Assembly: GCA_949361645.1 (NCBI GenBank)
Contig: OX442424.1
Span: forward strand, 880,741 to 944,740
Source: Spongilla lacustris
Lineage: Eukaryota > Porifera > Demospongiae > Spongillida > Spongillidae
Direction of reading: 5' to 3'
Length of the DNA: 64,000 nt
Shown: in pieces, positions 24,280-35,361 of the stretch
Position numbering within the stretch: the stretch's first letter is position 1
Layout: each line of letters begins with the position of its first letter
Made by a program: the position numbers and the translations under genes
Notes under the pieces: generated by a model
Databases searched by the model: none
Seen by the model: only the letters and a program-made list of their open reading frames with translations
What the model was told of the DNA's origin: nothing

Positions 24280-24718
24280 AGTGTTGAGGCAGACCTGACC
24301 ACCATGTGATGGAGGGCAGGCAGACCTGACCACCATGTGATGGAGGACAGGTAGAGCTGACCACCATGTGATGGAGGGCAGGCAGACCTGACCACCATGT
24401 GATGGAGGACAGGCAGACCTGACCACCATGTGATGGAGGGCAGGCAGACCTGACCACCATGTGATGGAGGACAGGCAGAGCTGGCCACCATGTGATGGAG
24501 GGCAGGCAGACCTGACCACCATGTGATGGAGGGCAGGCAGACCTGACCACCATGTGATGGAGGACAGGCAGAGCTGGCCACCATGTGATGGAGGGCAGGC
24601 AGACCTGACCACCATGTGATGGAGGGCAGGCAGACCTGACCACCATGTGATGGAGGGCAGGCAGACCTGACCACCATGTGATGGAGGGCAGGCAGATCTG
24701 ACCACCATGTGATGGCAA
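24280..24718. repeat. 31-bp minisatellite, about 14 copies
   Basis: The 31-bp unit carries GACCACCATGTGATGGAGG with variants GGGCAGG/GGACAGG and CAGACCTG/CAGAGCTG. Open frames across it are artefacts of the repeat. Confidence 0.95.
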
Positions 24719-25169
24719 ACTACATTCATTGGGAACCATGATAAACCCCAACCTGGGGAGGAGGAAATGAAGAGTATACTTGTACAGTCTGCAAGGCTAC
24801 CGGAGGCATGTATTGCATTGAATTGGCTGTTTTTAACTCATTGTGATAAGTTGTGTTGAAGGAACTTGGAGATCAAAGAGGTTAATGACATCCAAGACAC
24901 TTCTGTACAAGATATAAACGTTTTCTCTGAGAATGTTTGTGGTATACAGGATTTGGAGGCAGGTGGTCTATAAGGGGGTTCAACAATAATTGTAATTGTC
25001 CTATATTTAGCACATAACATCTTGCATTGCTAAATTATTGTTGAGCCTGTTTGCCTTCAAAACACTACCAACTTCTCAGCAAGAGATACATTTTTTAATT
25101 ATTTTAGGATAAGTTATGGAATTGTTTGGGTTTTTTAAAAATAAATACAATATCAGAAGTGCATACACA

Positions 25170-25442
25170 GCAGTTTAGGGCTGGGGACTACACAGGTTAG
25201 GGCTGGGGACTACACAGGTTAGGGCTGGGGACTACACAGGTTAGGGCTGGGGACTACACAGGTTAGGGCTGGGGACTACACAGGTTAGGGCTTGGGACTA
25301 CACAGGTTAGGGCTGGGGACTACACAGGTTACTACACAGGTTAGGGCTGGGGACTACACAGGTTAGGGCTGGGGACTACACAGTTAGGGCTGGGGACTAC
25401 ACAGTTAGGGCTGGGGACTACACAGTTAGGGCTGGGGACTAC
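25170..25442. repeat. 22-bp minisatellite, about 12 copies
   Basis: Unit GGTTAGGGCTGGGGACTACA(CA), with a shortened 21-bp form at the right end. It contains TTAGGG once per unit but is not a telomeric array. Confidence 0.95.
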
Positions 25443-25811
25443 ACGGCAATATCATATCACTGCCATTTTGTGGTGGTTTGACAAAAATAAACAAAACCAC
25501 TGGAGACTCACAATCCTACCAATTCTTACTCCAGCGCCTTTCTGTGGCAATCCAGAGAGGAAATTCCACCTCCGTCTTGGGAACATTAAGTTCCTTTGAT
25601 GGTTTAGATGACTTTTAGTTCTGATCGAGTGTGTTAGTGCGCCAGTACATTGTATATGTTAGGTTGTGTTGTTGTTAGCCATATATGTTAGTTTATCATG
25701 TATGTTAGTTTATCAGTAATTATTATTTTTAAAAAGAAAATAAATAAATAAATATAATTATATAATTATAGCTCATACACACAACACTTGCTATATATAA
25801 ACACACTACAG

Positions 25812-26109
25812 TTAAGATGGGATTCTACGGAGGATGGCTCTGGCATTCGCTCTTGTTAGGCAAATGCTCAAGCTTGCGAAAAGCTCAAAAGATATCTGTG
25901 CCTTTGGCAGAGACTTGTGGATCGCAAGCCTAGCAATTATCTGAGCCAGAAATATTGAAGCTTCGTTACCCCAAGCCCCATAGGAGTCAACTACTAGAGG
26001 GGTTGAGACCCACCCTAAAGCTAAACACTTTACATCATTGGCCTGGTGTTTCCTCCACTCCGTTGCGTCAAGGACTGCACCAACCGTTGCTCCCGCTTCA
26101 GCTAAAGTT
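25812..26109 (-). pseudogene. Non-LTR retrotransposon (LINE) C-terminal fragment
   Basis: An open minus-strand frame without a start Met ends at TAA (25812-25814). It contains WRKHQANDVKCLALGWVS, PLVVDSYGAWGNEA, QIIARLAIHKSLPK and NARAILRRIPS. From memory this matches the segment (PL-VE-YG-WG-EA...SRLA) that ends ORF2-type proteins of invertebrate LINEs. It is about 98 residues, with AAATA-rich simple sequence next to it. The 5' part, including reverse transcriptase, is absent. Confidence 0.6.
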
Positions 26110-26968
26110 AAATAAATAAATAAATAAATATAAATAAAATAAACTTGTAGAATTATTTACTATGATGATAAAAGTAAAAGTTACCATCCTAACACAACAC
26201 ACACACACGCACAGCACTATAAGAGGAGGCTGGTGAGCCAACATTGCTCTCATCCTGCCTCATCAGGGCAAGGCTGTTTGATATTACCTCACTCAGTTGG
26301 CATTTTAAGTGGGTGGCTAATTTTGCAGGTGTTGCAAAACATTGATCATTGGCTTCAACCCAAACACTTCCACAACCAAAGGATGTACGTGACTATCTCT
26401 CAGAGCACATGCATGGGAAATGCATGCTTGGTCAGCAATGCGTATCATTACATCATCTTATGATGACACTGCAGTTGCTTCCTATACTGAAGTCCAAACA
26501 TACCACACCTTTTGCAGTTTGTCAGACCGTTTGCTTTAAGAGAACAAAACCTATCTCGTACCCAGACTTATTTTTCTCCTAGCCGCGCCATGAATCATTA
26601 CGTAAAATTACGTCATTAGAACTTTATAATATATAAATGGTACTGGATACACAGGGATACACTATATGCACTACATGCTACTTGTGGTGCCCAATACAGA
26701 GGCAGCATTGCCCTGCTGTAGCGCAATGGACACTATCTGGATAATGAATGGGAGGGACTGGGGATCATGTGTCATGCTCTGCTGACTAATATTATCTAAT
26801 TAATATCGAACTTTCAAACATGGCTTCACGACGAATCACGGGAGAGCGTCCAGAGGGGTACATCACTAATAGTGCTATATCACGTGGGGAGAGCGTCCCA
26901 TTATGAGGGAAAATTTATTTGATACAACCTCTCGGATACAACACCAAAAAAAAAATTCGACATACTTG
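26110..26968. other. Intergenic DNA without recognised genes
   Basis: An AAATA-type simple repeat at about 26108-26140, then unique sequence. The short open frames at 26233-26582 have no domain or splice support. Confidence 0.5.
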
Positions 26969-26970
26969 CG

Positions 26971-28002
26971 CAGGGGCGGATACAGGATTTTGTGTTAGGG
27001 GGGGCATATAGGCAGGGTTGCCGAAGGCCAGCCCGGCCTGACAGGTCGGCCTGCCAGGCCGGACTGTCCGCTTGGCCTGGCAGGCCGGACTCTCACCTGA
27101 CAGGCCGGGATCCGCCCACAAAGGGGGAGTAGATTGTCACACCAATGCATGCGCCAGCAATTACATGCATTGTGTTATCAGAGATCATATATAGATGCAC
27201 AGCTTTGACTGATTTCAGGGTGCTCTGTCTCAGTTAGGAAGGATTACTGACTCTGCATGTGTGGCATTGGCAGTATTGGAAGTGCAAATAATACATACAT
27301 GTACATAAATGTAAACTGCATGCCTGATCACATATAGAGATAAAGGCCAAAGCATATTTCTGTGTCGAGTGTTCCACATTACATATACTACCAACCATTT
27401 TTATGGAGGTGAATGAGGTGGGGTTGGGGATGGGGGTGGGGGATGTACTGGACAGCTTCATTGATGTGGGTTATAGATTTCTGTTCTAAGTGATTAACAT
27501 GTACATGATGCATTAGAGAAGTCATGCGAATAATGGAGTTCTTTAGCATGGTCAGTTGTGCACGAGAATGAGAAACTCACGTTGTCATTACCAAAAATGT
27601 ACATGTACTTACATGAATAAGGTTGCAAGTGCAACTCATGCATGGAGTTGTGATCAACAGATGACATAAAATATGAGTGGTGCATGACACAGATAATGGG
27701 GGAACCTTCATAGTAAAATACTGTTCAAGTGGGGGCTTTTTAGCTTTTAGCAGCTAGAGTTCTTTTATATGAAAGATATATAGACTCTGTACACCTTGAA
27801 ATGCGACCAAACAATGGAAATAGAGTTAGTGTTTTGTTTTCTACTTAGTGGGAAACAAACGTATATCGACGTAATCTTTAAACATTTCAGGAAAGAACTG
27901 GCACTCCAGCAGGAGTTTAAAGTATGGCACGCAGCTCACGCAGCTGCGTTCATGATTACGTCGATACGCTCGTTTAAACACGGGACCTTTTTTTTTTTTT
28001 TT

Positions 28003-28038
<36 letters not shown>

Positions 28039-28380
28039 AATACTCTACGGTAATTACGAATTCGTCTGGATTATGTATGCAAAGATCGGGGTTGGAGGAA
28101 GCACATCTGATAAAAGTGGAGTACCTGAAGTGGATTCGTGCGCAGCACAAATGAGTCTGAACAACATTCAAGGCCATTCATACAATCTACATGTAAGCGA
28201 TCAAATTATCAATTAGCTATGAATGTATTATTAATATCGACCTGGCAGGCCGATCTGACAGGCCGGGGCTGTCAGACCGGCTGGTCACAGGCTGGACCCC
28301 GGCCTGACTTTCGGCAACCCTGCATATAGCTAGGGATGGGAATGGGGGCGTGCCCCTCCGAACTTGCCAGGGTGTCTGGG
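26971..28380. mobile_element. Older MITE-like sequence split by a hAT-like insertion
   Basis: The sequence CAGGGGCGGATACAGGATTT starting at 26971 has the look of a hAT-superfamily terminal repeat. It runs to 27012 and its continuation appears to resume at 28331 (TAGGGATGGGAATGGGGGCG). The far end was not identified and may be near the assembly gap. Confidence 0.4.
27013..28322. mobile_element. hAT-like non-autonomous element, 1.31 kb, with TIRs and 8-bp target duplication
   Basis: The left end CAGGGTTGCCGAAGGCCAG and the right end, whose reverse complement is CAGGGTTGCCGAAAGTCAGG, form terminal inverted repeats. The flanks CATATAGG (27005-27012) and CATATAGC (28323-28330) agree at 7 of 8 bases, as expected of a hAT-type duplication. 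Subterminal regions are rich in GGCAGGCCGG and GACAGGCCGG. No transposase frame exists inside. A T run followed by a G run of about 27 lies near 27991-28034. Confidence 0.8.
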
Positions 28381-28494
28381 AAAGCGCAGTAAGCACCATC
28401 ATCTCCGCTCCAAAACCCTAGCCACTGGTGTTTTTAGGGTTAGGCACTCAAGAGTGGACTCTGCTTTCTTCACTACAAAATCTCACTCGTATGA

Positions 28495-28694
28495 NNNNNN
28501 NNNNNNNNNNNNNNNNNNNNNNNNNNNNNNNNNNNNNNNNNNNNNNNNNNNNNNNNNNNNNNNNNNNNNNNNNNNNNNNNNNNNNNNNNNNNNNNNNNNN
28601 NNNNNNNNNNNNNNNNNNNNNNNNNNNNNNNNNNNNNNNNNNNNNNNNNNNNNNNNNNNNNNNNNNNNNNNNNNNNNNNNNNNNNNNNNNNNNN
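28495..28694. other. Assembly gap (200 N)
   Basis: Two hundred undetermined bases directly precede the first visible DokB exon, so the start and first part of its PH domain are missing. The round length suggests a placeholder. Confidence 1.
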
Positions 28695-31600
28695 CTACGA
28701 GAGGCCTAAAGGCGGTAGACATTTTGGAGGACGAGTTCTCTGCAGACACCGCTGAGACGATAGAAGTGAGTGAATACGACAAAATCGAAGTTCAGGAAAG
28801 GCAGTCAAAGAGCAAAGGGAAATATAGCTTTCAGGTGAGAAGAACGAGAAAAGGCTAGTCGTGTGTGTGTATGGTGTGTGTGGGGGAGACTACAATGCTT
28901 GTGTCACTAGATTGACAGTCTTGAATGCAGACACTGCTAACGCTGAACACAGACATGACTGAATGAGTTGTAACACAAACAATATCGCCATGGTAGCATT
29001 TACACAATCAGTGAGGCGTCGTCAAAGTGGGTATCTCCTCCCTGGTGGGGGAGATTACAGTTGTATTCTGCTTGGAACGGCTTGCTATTCATTGCCTGAC
29101 TTCACCTGGGGGTTTGAGGAATCATCGCTATGAATTCAATTTTCAGCCATTCATTGGAACTTCCCTGCACGCTAAGCTATAGGCTCCGCGTCTTGTTATC
29201 ATTGCATCTGCTTCGCCATAGAAGGGTCATTTTTTAAGTGGAGTGGAGAGAGAGTGAGGGTGGTAAGAGTAGGATAGGTTGGGGAGGGAGTACATATATC
29301 TTCCCCTTTCTGCTCTTCTTTGTCCCACCTTAATCTCTTTTCACCCTCCCTCCCTCTACCTCACCCTCCCTACCTCCTTAACTACACCACCTCCCATTCT
29401 TCCCTAATTTTCATACCTCTTCTTTTTACATTTAATATCACCTGAGCAGGAAGAAAGCCAAGTGCAAACTAAAACAATCCCCATGGCTGTGAAAAGGGTA
29501 GCTATAGAGATCAATGGCTCCAGACTGTCTGGTTAAATGATACCCCACACTTATGGTCTCAGGCTGAAGTAGGGAGTAGCCACCACTATCCATGACTCTA
29601 GACTACAGGTGGTGAAAGAGTAGCCAGCTTCAAATCCTCTGCTATAGCTAGTAAGAGCAGACCTCATTTTTCTCACACAGGAGTCTCAGCATGACAACAG
29701 TAAAACCTGATATAGCATGAGGAAACAACAGTATCGTTCTATTCACAATGCTGTTCATTTAGTGCTTCTGTGCTCTCCATTTATTCCTCATTAGTGCACT
29801 CTCCATTTGCCCATTGCTCTCCAGTTAGTGCCCTCTTGCCCATTGCTCTCCATTTAGTGCCCTCTTGCCCATTGCTCTCCATTTAGTGCCCTCTTGCCCA
29901 TTGCTCTCCATTTAGTGCCCTATCCCCCATTGCTCTCCATTTAGTGCCCTCCCCAATTGCTCTCCATTTAGTGCCCTATCCCCCATTGCTCTCCATTTAG
30001 TGCCCTCTCCCATTGTTCTCCATTTAGTGCCCTATCCCCCATTGCTCTCCATTTAGTGCCCTCCCCCATTGCTCTCCATTTAGTGCCCTCTCCCCATTGT
30101 TCTCCATGTATTACTCCCCCTCCCTGAGGCTCTGTTTGCACCCCCAGCGGGATAGACACTATTGAGGTCATTCTCTTCCCTGTGCATCTCCACACACTAG
30201 TGCCCCCTCCTCACCTCACCATGTTCCCCCCTCACCTCACCATGCCCCCTCCTCACCTCACCATGCCCCCTCCTCACCTCACCATGCCCCCCTCCTCACC
30301 TCACCATGTCCTCCTCCTCACCTCACCATGTTCCCCCCTCACCTCACCATGTCCCCCTCCTCACCTCACCATGTCCCCCTCCTCACCTCAACATGTCCCC
30401 CTCCTCACCTCACCATGTCCCCCCCTCACCTCACCATGTCCCCCCCTCACCTCACCATGTCCCCCCCTCACCTCACCATGTCCCCCCCCTCACCTCACCA
30501 TGTTCCCCCTCCTCACCTCACCATGTCCCCCCTCACCTCACCATGTCCCCCTCCTCACCTCACCATGTCCCCCTCCTCACCTCACCATGCCCCCTCACCT
30601 CACCATGTTCCCCCCTCACCTCACCATGTCCCCCCCTCACCTCACCATGTTCCCCTCCTCACCTTACCATGTTCCCCCCTCACCTCACCATGTCCCCCTC
30701 AGGTCACCATCAGGGAAGAACAGCTGATCTTCAGCTGCGATTCTGACGATGAGCGTCAGCTCTGGATCCAGTCCTTCACTGTCCTGAAACAACTGGCCAT
30801 GTGTGAGACAACACAGCCGGCCCCACCCCCAATTCCAGGTTTGTGTGTCTGCCATTTCAAGATGCTCTTCATATAAGGAAGGTGTTTCTGTTGGTGTGTG
30901 TGTGTGTGTGTTTATGTCTATGTGCTTCGTGCATTGTGTGTGCATATTGTGTGTTTTCGTGTGTGTTTTTGTGTGTTGTGCTGTGTGTGAGTGGAGGAGG
31001 AAGAAAGTTATGAGCGCATTAAAGGTTTCACAAGGAAGCCATTGGCAGTAGCCATTTTACAGTTTGGATTCCCTCTTATGACATGGCCATGGGAGAATGG
31101 TAGCGCTGAAAATAGGGTGCATATCCCTAATGAGCCTATCACACATACAACAGCTGTTCTTATGAAGGAATGTAGATCACATACCATTAGCTTGATGTCT
31201 TCCCTGTGCATTGATGACAAGGCTTATCAGCACTTCCTTTGTGCTTCTCCACCCAAACAGAATATTTTCCTGTTGTCTTGGTCAAAAATAAGTGCGCAAG
31301 TGACATTGGCCATTCTGGAGAATACTTCATCTCTATCCAGAACTGTTCCATCATACTAAACTGGAAGACCACTAGAGCCATTGCCTACCAGTGGCCCAGG
31401 ACAACCGTGACGAAGTTTGTCCTAGCACCTGCAGAGAAGAAAGTACAGCTAATTCTTAATTCCATGTGAGTCCCTCAGGTGGTCAGTGTACTGGGTCCCT
31501 CAGGTGGTCAGTGTACTGGGTCCCTCAGGTGGTCAGTGTACTGGGTCCCTCAGGTGGTCAGTGTACTGGGTCACTCAGGTGGTCAGTGTACTGGGTCCCT

Positions 31601-34600
31601 CAGTGTACTGGGTCCCTCAGGTGGTCAGTGTACTGGGTCCCTCAGTGTACTGGGTCCCTCAGGTGGTCAGTGTACTGGGTCCCTCAGGTGGTCAGTGTAC
31701 TGGGTCCCTCAGGTGGTCAGTGTACTGGGTCCCTCAGGTGGTCAGTGTACTGGGTCCCTCAGGTGGTCAGTGTACTGAGTCCCTCAGGTGGTCAGTGTAC
31801 TTGGTCCCTCAGGTGGTCAGTGTACTGGGTCCCTCAGGTGGTCAGTGTACTGAGTCCCTCAGGTGGTCAGTGTACTGAGTCCCTCAGTGTACTGGGTCCC
31901 TCAGGTGGTCAGTGTACTGAGTCCCTCAGGTGGTCAGTGTACTGGGTACCTCAGGTGGTCAGTGTACTGAGTCCCTCAGGTGGTCAGTGTACTGGGTCCC
32001 TCAGGTGGTCAGTGTACTGAGTCCCTCAGGTGGTCAGTGTACTGGGTCCCTCAGGTGGTCAGTGTACTGGGTCCCTCAGGTGGTCAGTGTACTGAGTCCC
32101 TCAGGTGGTCAGTGTACTGGGTCCCTCAGGTGGTCAGTGTACTGGGTCCCTCAGGTGGTCAGTGTACTGGGTCCCTCAGGTGGTCAGTGTACTGGGTCCC
32201 TCAGGTGGTCAGTGTACTGAGTCCCTCAGGTGGTCAGTGTACTGAGTCCCTCAGGTGGTCAGTGTACTGGGTCCCTCAGGTGGTCAGTGTACTGAGTCCC
32301 TCAGGTGGTCAGTGTATTGAGTCCCTCAGGTGGTCAGTGTACTGAGTCCCTCAGGTAGTCAGTGTACTGAGTCCCTCAGGTGGTCAGTGTACTGGGTCCC
32401 TCAGGTGGTCAGTGTACTGGGTCCCTCAGGTGGTCAGTGTACTGGGTCCCTCAGGTGGTCAGTGTACTGAGTCCCTCAGGTGGTCAGTGTACTGAGTCCC
32501 TCAGGTGGTCAGTGTATTGAGTCCCTCAGGTGGTCAGTGTACTGAGTCCCTCAGGTAGTCAGTGTATTGAGTCCCTCAGGTGGTCAGTGTACTGGGTCCC
32601 TCAGGTAGTCAGTGTACTGAGTCCCTCAGTGTACTGGGTCCCTCAGGTGGTCAGTGTACTGAGTCCCTCAGGTGGTCAGTGTATTGAGTCCCTCAGGTGG
32701 TCAGTGTACTGAGTCCCTCAGGTGGTCAGTGTATTGAGTCCCTCAGGTAGTCAGTGTACTGAGTCCCTCAGGTAGTCAGTGTATTGAGTCCCTCAGGTAG
32801 TCAGTGTACTGAGTCCCTCAGGTGGTCAGTGTACTGGGTCCCTCAGGTAGTCAGTGTATTGAGTTCTTTCCTGATATTTACTATTTGCCATTTGTGTTCC
32901 CTCCCCCATCCAGTTGCAGTGATGGGTCAACTGCTGAGTTTGTGTTCACAACAGAACAAGACAGCACTGCAAAAGAGATCCTTGGTATGTGGAACATTTG
33001 TCTCCTGGAGCTCATCAACACCAACACGGAGAAGCTGAATGGAAACTCTCCACGTACTGATGCCTCCGAAGGCAGGAGCAGACATATCCAGAGGAGCATC
33101 TCTGTAAAAACTACTAATGGACGAGGTTATTAAAACAAAAGAATTAATTAACTAACTATTAGTATTGTTTCTCCTCCTACTCCTCCTTCCCCTCCTCACT
33201 TCTCCTCTCTTATTGTATTCCAGCAGCTCCAATTATAAACAGACAGTCCTCTACACGAGGTCGTCTACACCAGAGAAACAGCCCGCCCACGGTGCCTGGA
33301 AATCACCCACCGCTAGCAAACTACACATTGCCTCATTCCAATCATTCCATCACGCCACCCCCACTTCCTCGACGACCAGAGGAGAGTGACAGTGATGATG
33401 ATGGGGGACCTGATTACGCCCGCATCGTGGACAGGCCCCCAGGCCCTGCCAAGTGCCCCGATAGCCCAAGTTTGGATGATCAGTTGAAGGCACTGGAGAA
33501 GGACATAAAGCGTGCCAACAAGGACAAGAAGAAACGTGTCGAAAACGGACTCGCACATATTCAACAGGACCTGGCGTCATACCCAAGGAAGGACCCAGAG
33601 GACTACATGGAGCCTGTGCCTTCCGCCAAGCCCCTTCACACGCGGTATGACGTGTCACTGTTCCCACAGTCATCCACCTCCGAATCAGACCAGGACTGGA
33701 CCTCGACATCGGCTTCTTCTCTGTCCCAGCCTATGCTTCCCATATTTGAGAACCATCCAACAGGTGAGCTACCTGACAGGGGGACAGCAGAGAGGGGAGG
33801 AGGCGGGGCCATGCGCAGGAGCTACACCCCCGGGGAGGAGGCGGGGCCAAGCGTACCGCCTCGACCTTGGAGAAAGGACAGTGTGAATTCCATCACTTCT
33901 TCTTTACCATCCTCAAGCAGTCAAGGTGGACTGAGCAACAGGAGCAGTGGTGCCCAGGACGACCCTGACTCACCCACCACCATGTACTATAGCAGGTCCA
34001 GTACCCTGGATGATGCGATGATGTCACCACCTATCAGCCTAAAGAGAAGCACCATCCTGGAAGAAGACTCGCGAACAAACACACCCAACTTCAACGAGCG
34101 CTCCAAGGTGGATAGGAACCTATGCAATATGGACAGCAACCCTTTTGTACCTCCCACGAGTACCACTCCTCCTCCCCTCCCACCCACGAGTGCCACTCCC
34201 CCTCCCCTCCCACCAAGAAGCCCACTGAAGGATCGCGTTGTCTTCTTCCCTTCATCCACCACCTCGTCCCATCGCTGCCCTCGATGCAATGGTCGGAAGG
34301 TTAGGTCAGCTCTGGGGAAGACCATCTCGCTAAACGAGCACCCCGGGGGAATGTGTGCACAGGACAAGCAGCCATGCAACTCCATGCCCGATCTCAACGC
34401 TACAGACAGCCCCTCTCACGCAGGTCTGAGGCAGGCCCCCCTTCCAAGTGGTGATGGTGCTAACTGCTCTGGCTGCAGCCAGAGTGGCAGCTGCGAACAG
34501 ATCTCTTCTGTTTCCACGGTAAACTCCACCTCTGTATTACCCCCCTCACAGCTGGAAGCTGGCAGTACGGGCAACTTCCAGCAGTCCAAATCGATTTCCA

Positions 34601-35130
34601 CTGAGCCACGCCTCCCTCTGCAGCGGCAGGACATGTACGTCATGGCGCCATCTACACCATCATTCCCACCACAGCCACAAGCGACAGCACAAGGCTTGTC
34701 AATGGCAAGAAAGGGTAGCATCCCCGAGGAGCGTTTCCTCCCGAGACAGCCAGAGCTATCCCAAGATGAGCAGAAGGCGCGAGCTCAGTTCGACATGGCA
34801 AAGAAGGCAGCACAGAAAGTAGAGGCTGACCTCAGTGGTATGCTGGTGAGAAAGACATCTGCTGTTGACCTGCAGTCTGCTGCCCAGAAGACCTCTAAGT
34901 ACACCATGAGCGTCATCCCCTCCCCCCTTACATCTAATCCTGCCAGGCCCCCTGCCGCCCAGCCCACACCCCCCCCTCGGAGTATCGTATCCTTAAACGA
35001 TAACAGAGCTGTGGTGCCGCCGGTGATGACGCTGGGCAGGAACTTCAGGCAAGCAGCAGGTAACAATGGGGAAGGTTCTGCTGTGTTCTTCCACCACATG
35101 AAAGACCGGCCCCAGGCACACATGGTCTGA
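28695..35130 (+). CDS. Dok/IRS-family adaptor B: PH + divergent PTB + long tail (5' end in gap)
   Basis: Exons 28695-28834, 30703-30838, 31261-31465, 32914-33125 and 33224-35130 join in frame. The first two give the C-terminal half of a PH domain (KGKYSFQ|VTIREEQ, ERQLWIQSF). The next two give an IRS-type PTB fold (GEYFISIQNCSIILNW, AIAYQWPRTTVTKF, AEFVFTTEQDS). The last exon encodes a tail of about 635 residues with SH3-type proline motifs (PPPLPPRSP) and tyrosines in DYARIV, DYMEPV and MYYSRS. The PTB positions that carry arginines in Dok1 (LRRYG and EAGR) read VTKF and LILNS, so canonical phosphotyrosine binding is doubtful. A CPRCNGRKV motif in the tail resembles the CPVCGGLKV end of DOK7. 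It probably arose by tandem duplication with DokA. Confidence 0.8.
28835..29759. other. DokB intron, unique part
   Basis: No gene seen. It holds short purine/pyrimidine-rich stretches only (about 29215-29400). Confidence 0.5.
29760..30115. repeat. Minisatellite in DokB intron (GCTCTCCATTTAGTGCCCT units)
   Basis: About 15 units of 22-28 bp, each with CATTGCTCTCCATTTAGTGC followed by a variable pyrimidine spacer. Confidence 0.9.
30200..30700. repeat. 19-24-bp pyrimidine-rich minisatellite next to DokB acceptor
   Basis: About 24 copies of CACCTCACCATGTCCCCC(CC) with variable C/T runs. The last unit runs into the acceptor CCCCCTCAG|GTCACC at 30702, so the array supplies the polypyrimidine tract. 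Confidence 0.95.
31466..32865. repeat. 25-bp minisatellite starting at a DokB splice donor, about 55 copies
   Basis: Unit TGGGTCCCTCAGGTGGTCAG + TGTAC, with variants TGAGT, GGTAGT and TATTG. The donor at 31465 (CAT|GTGAGTCCCTCAG) is itself the start of the first unit. Each unit contains a YYYCAG-like and a CAG|GTGGT-like string, resembling splice signals. Shortened 16-bp units occur at five or so places. Confidence 0.97.
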
Positions 35131-35205
35131 AGCAATGAGGGCACACGGTTCTGTGTCGCAGTCCCCATGGGCAGTTGATTGCACTTCACAAACTCCTGCA
35201 TGTTC

Positions 35206-35211
35206 AATAAA
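35206..35211 (+). terminator. DokB polyadenylation signal AATAAA
   Basis: AATAAA lies 76 bp after the DokB stop and before a GT/T-rich stretch, in the short interval between the convergent DokB and TXNL4B genes. Confidence 0.65.
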
Positions 35212-35323
35212 TGTCTCTTATATGTGTATGTTGATTTTGTGTTTGCGTCTTTTTTTTTTTAATATTGTTTTTGTATCGTCGTCTTGATATTTATACTATT
35301 AATAAATGAGGGTGAACATTCTG

Positions 35324-35329
35324 TTTATT
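35324..35329 (-). terminator. TXNL4B polyadenylation signal AATAAA
   Basis: TTTATT on plus reads AATAAA on minus, 33 bases past the TXNL4B stop. Confidence 0.6.
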
Positions 35330-35361
35330 TTTTTAAAAGGAACTGGAGTTTTTTTTTTATG

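Noticed and set aside
25170..25442. Interstitial telomeric (TTAGGG)n tract
   Set aside because: TTAGGG occurs once per 22-bp unit in a longer motif; there is no run of consecutive hexamers.
26233..26582. Two overlapping plus frames of 76-77 residues
   Set aside because: No domain, no splice signals and no compositional sign of coding.
31466..32712. Repeated frames GGQCTGSLRWSVYWVPQVVS
   Set aside because: 25-bp minisatellite in the DokB intron; the true exons at either side join in a different frame.
33313..35207. Minus-strand frames of 83-140 residues
   Set aside because: Antisense to the long DokB tail exon.
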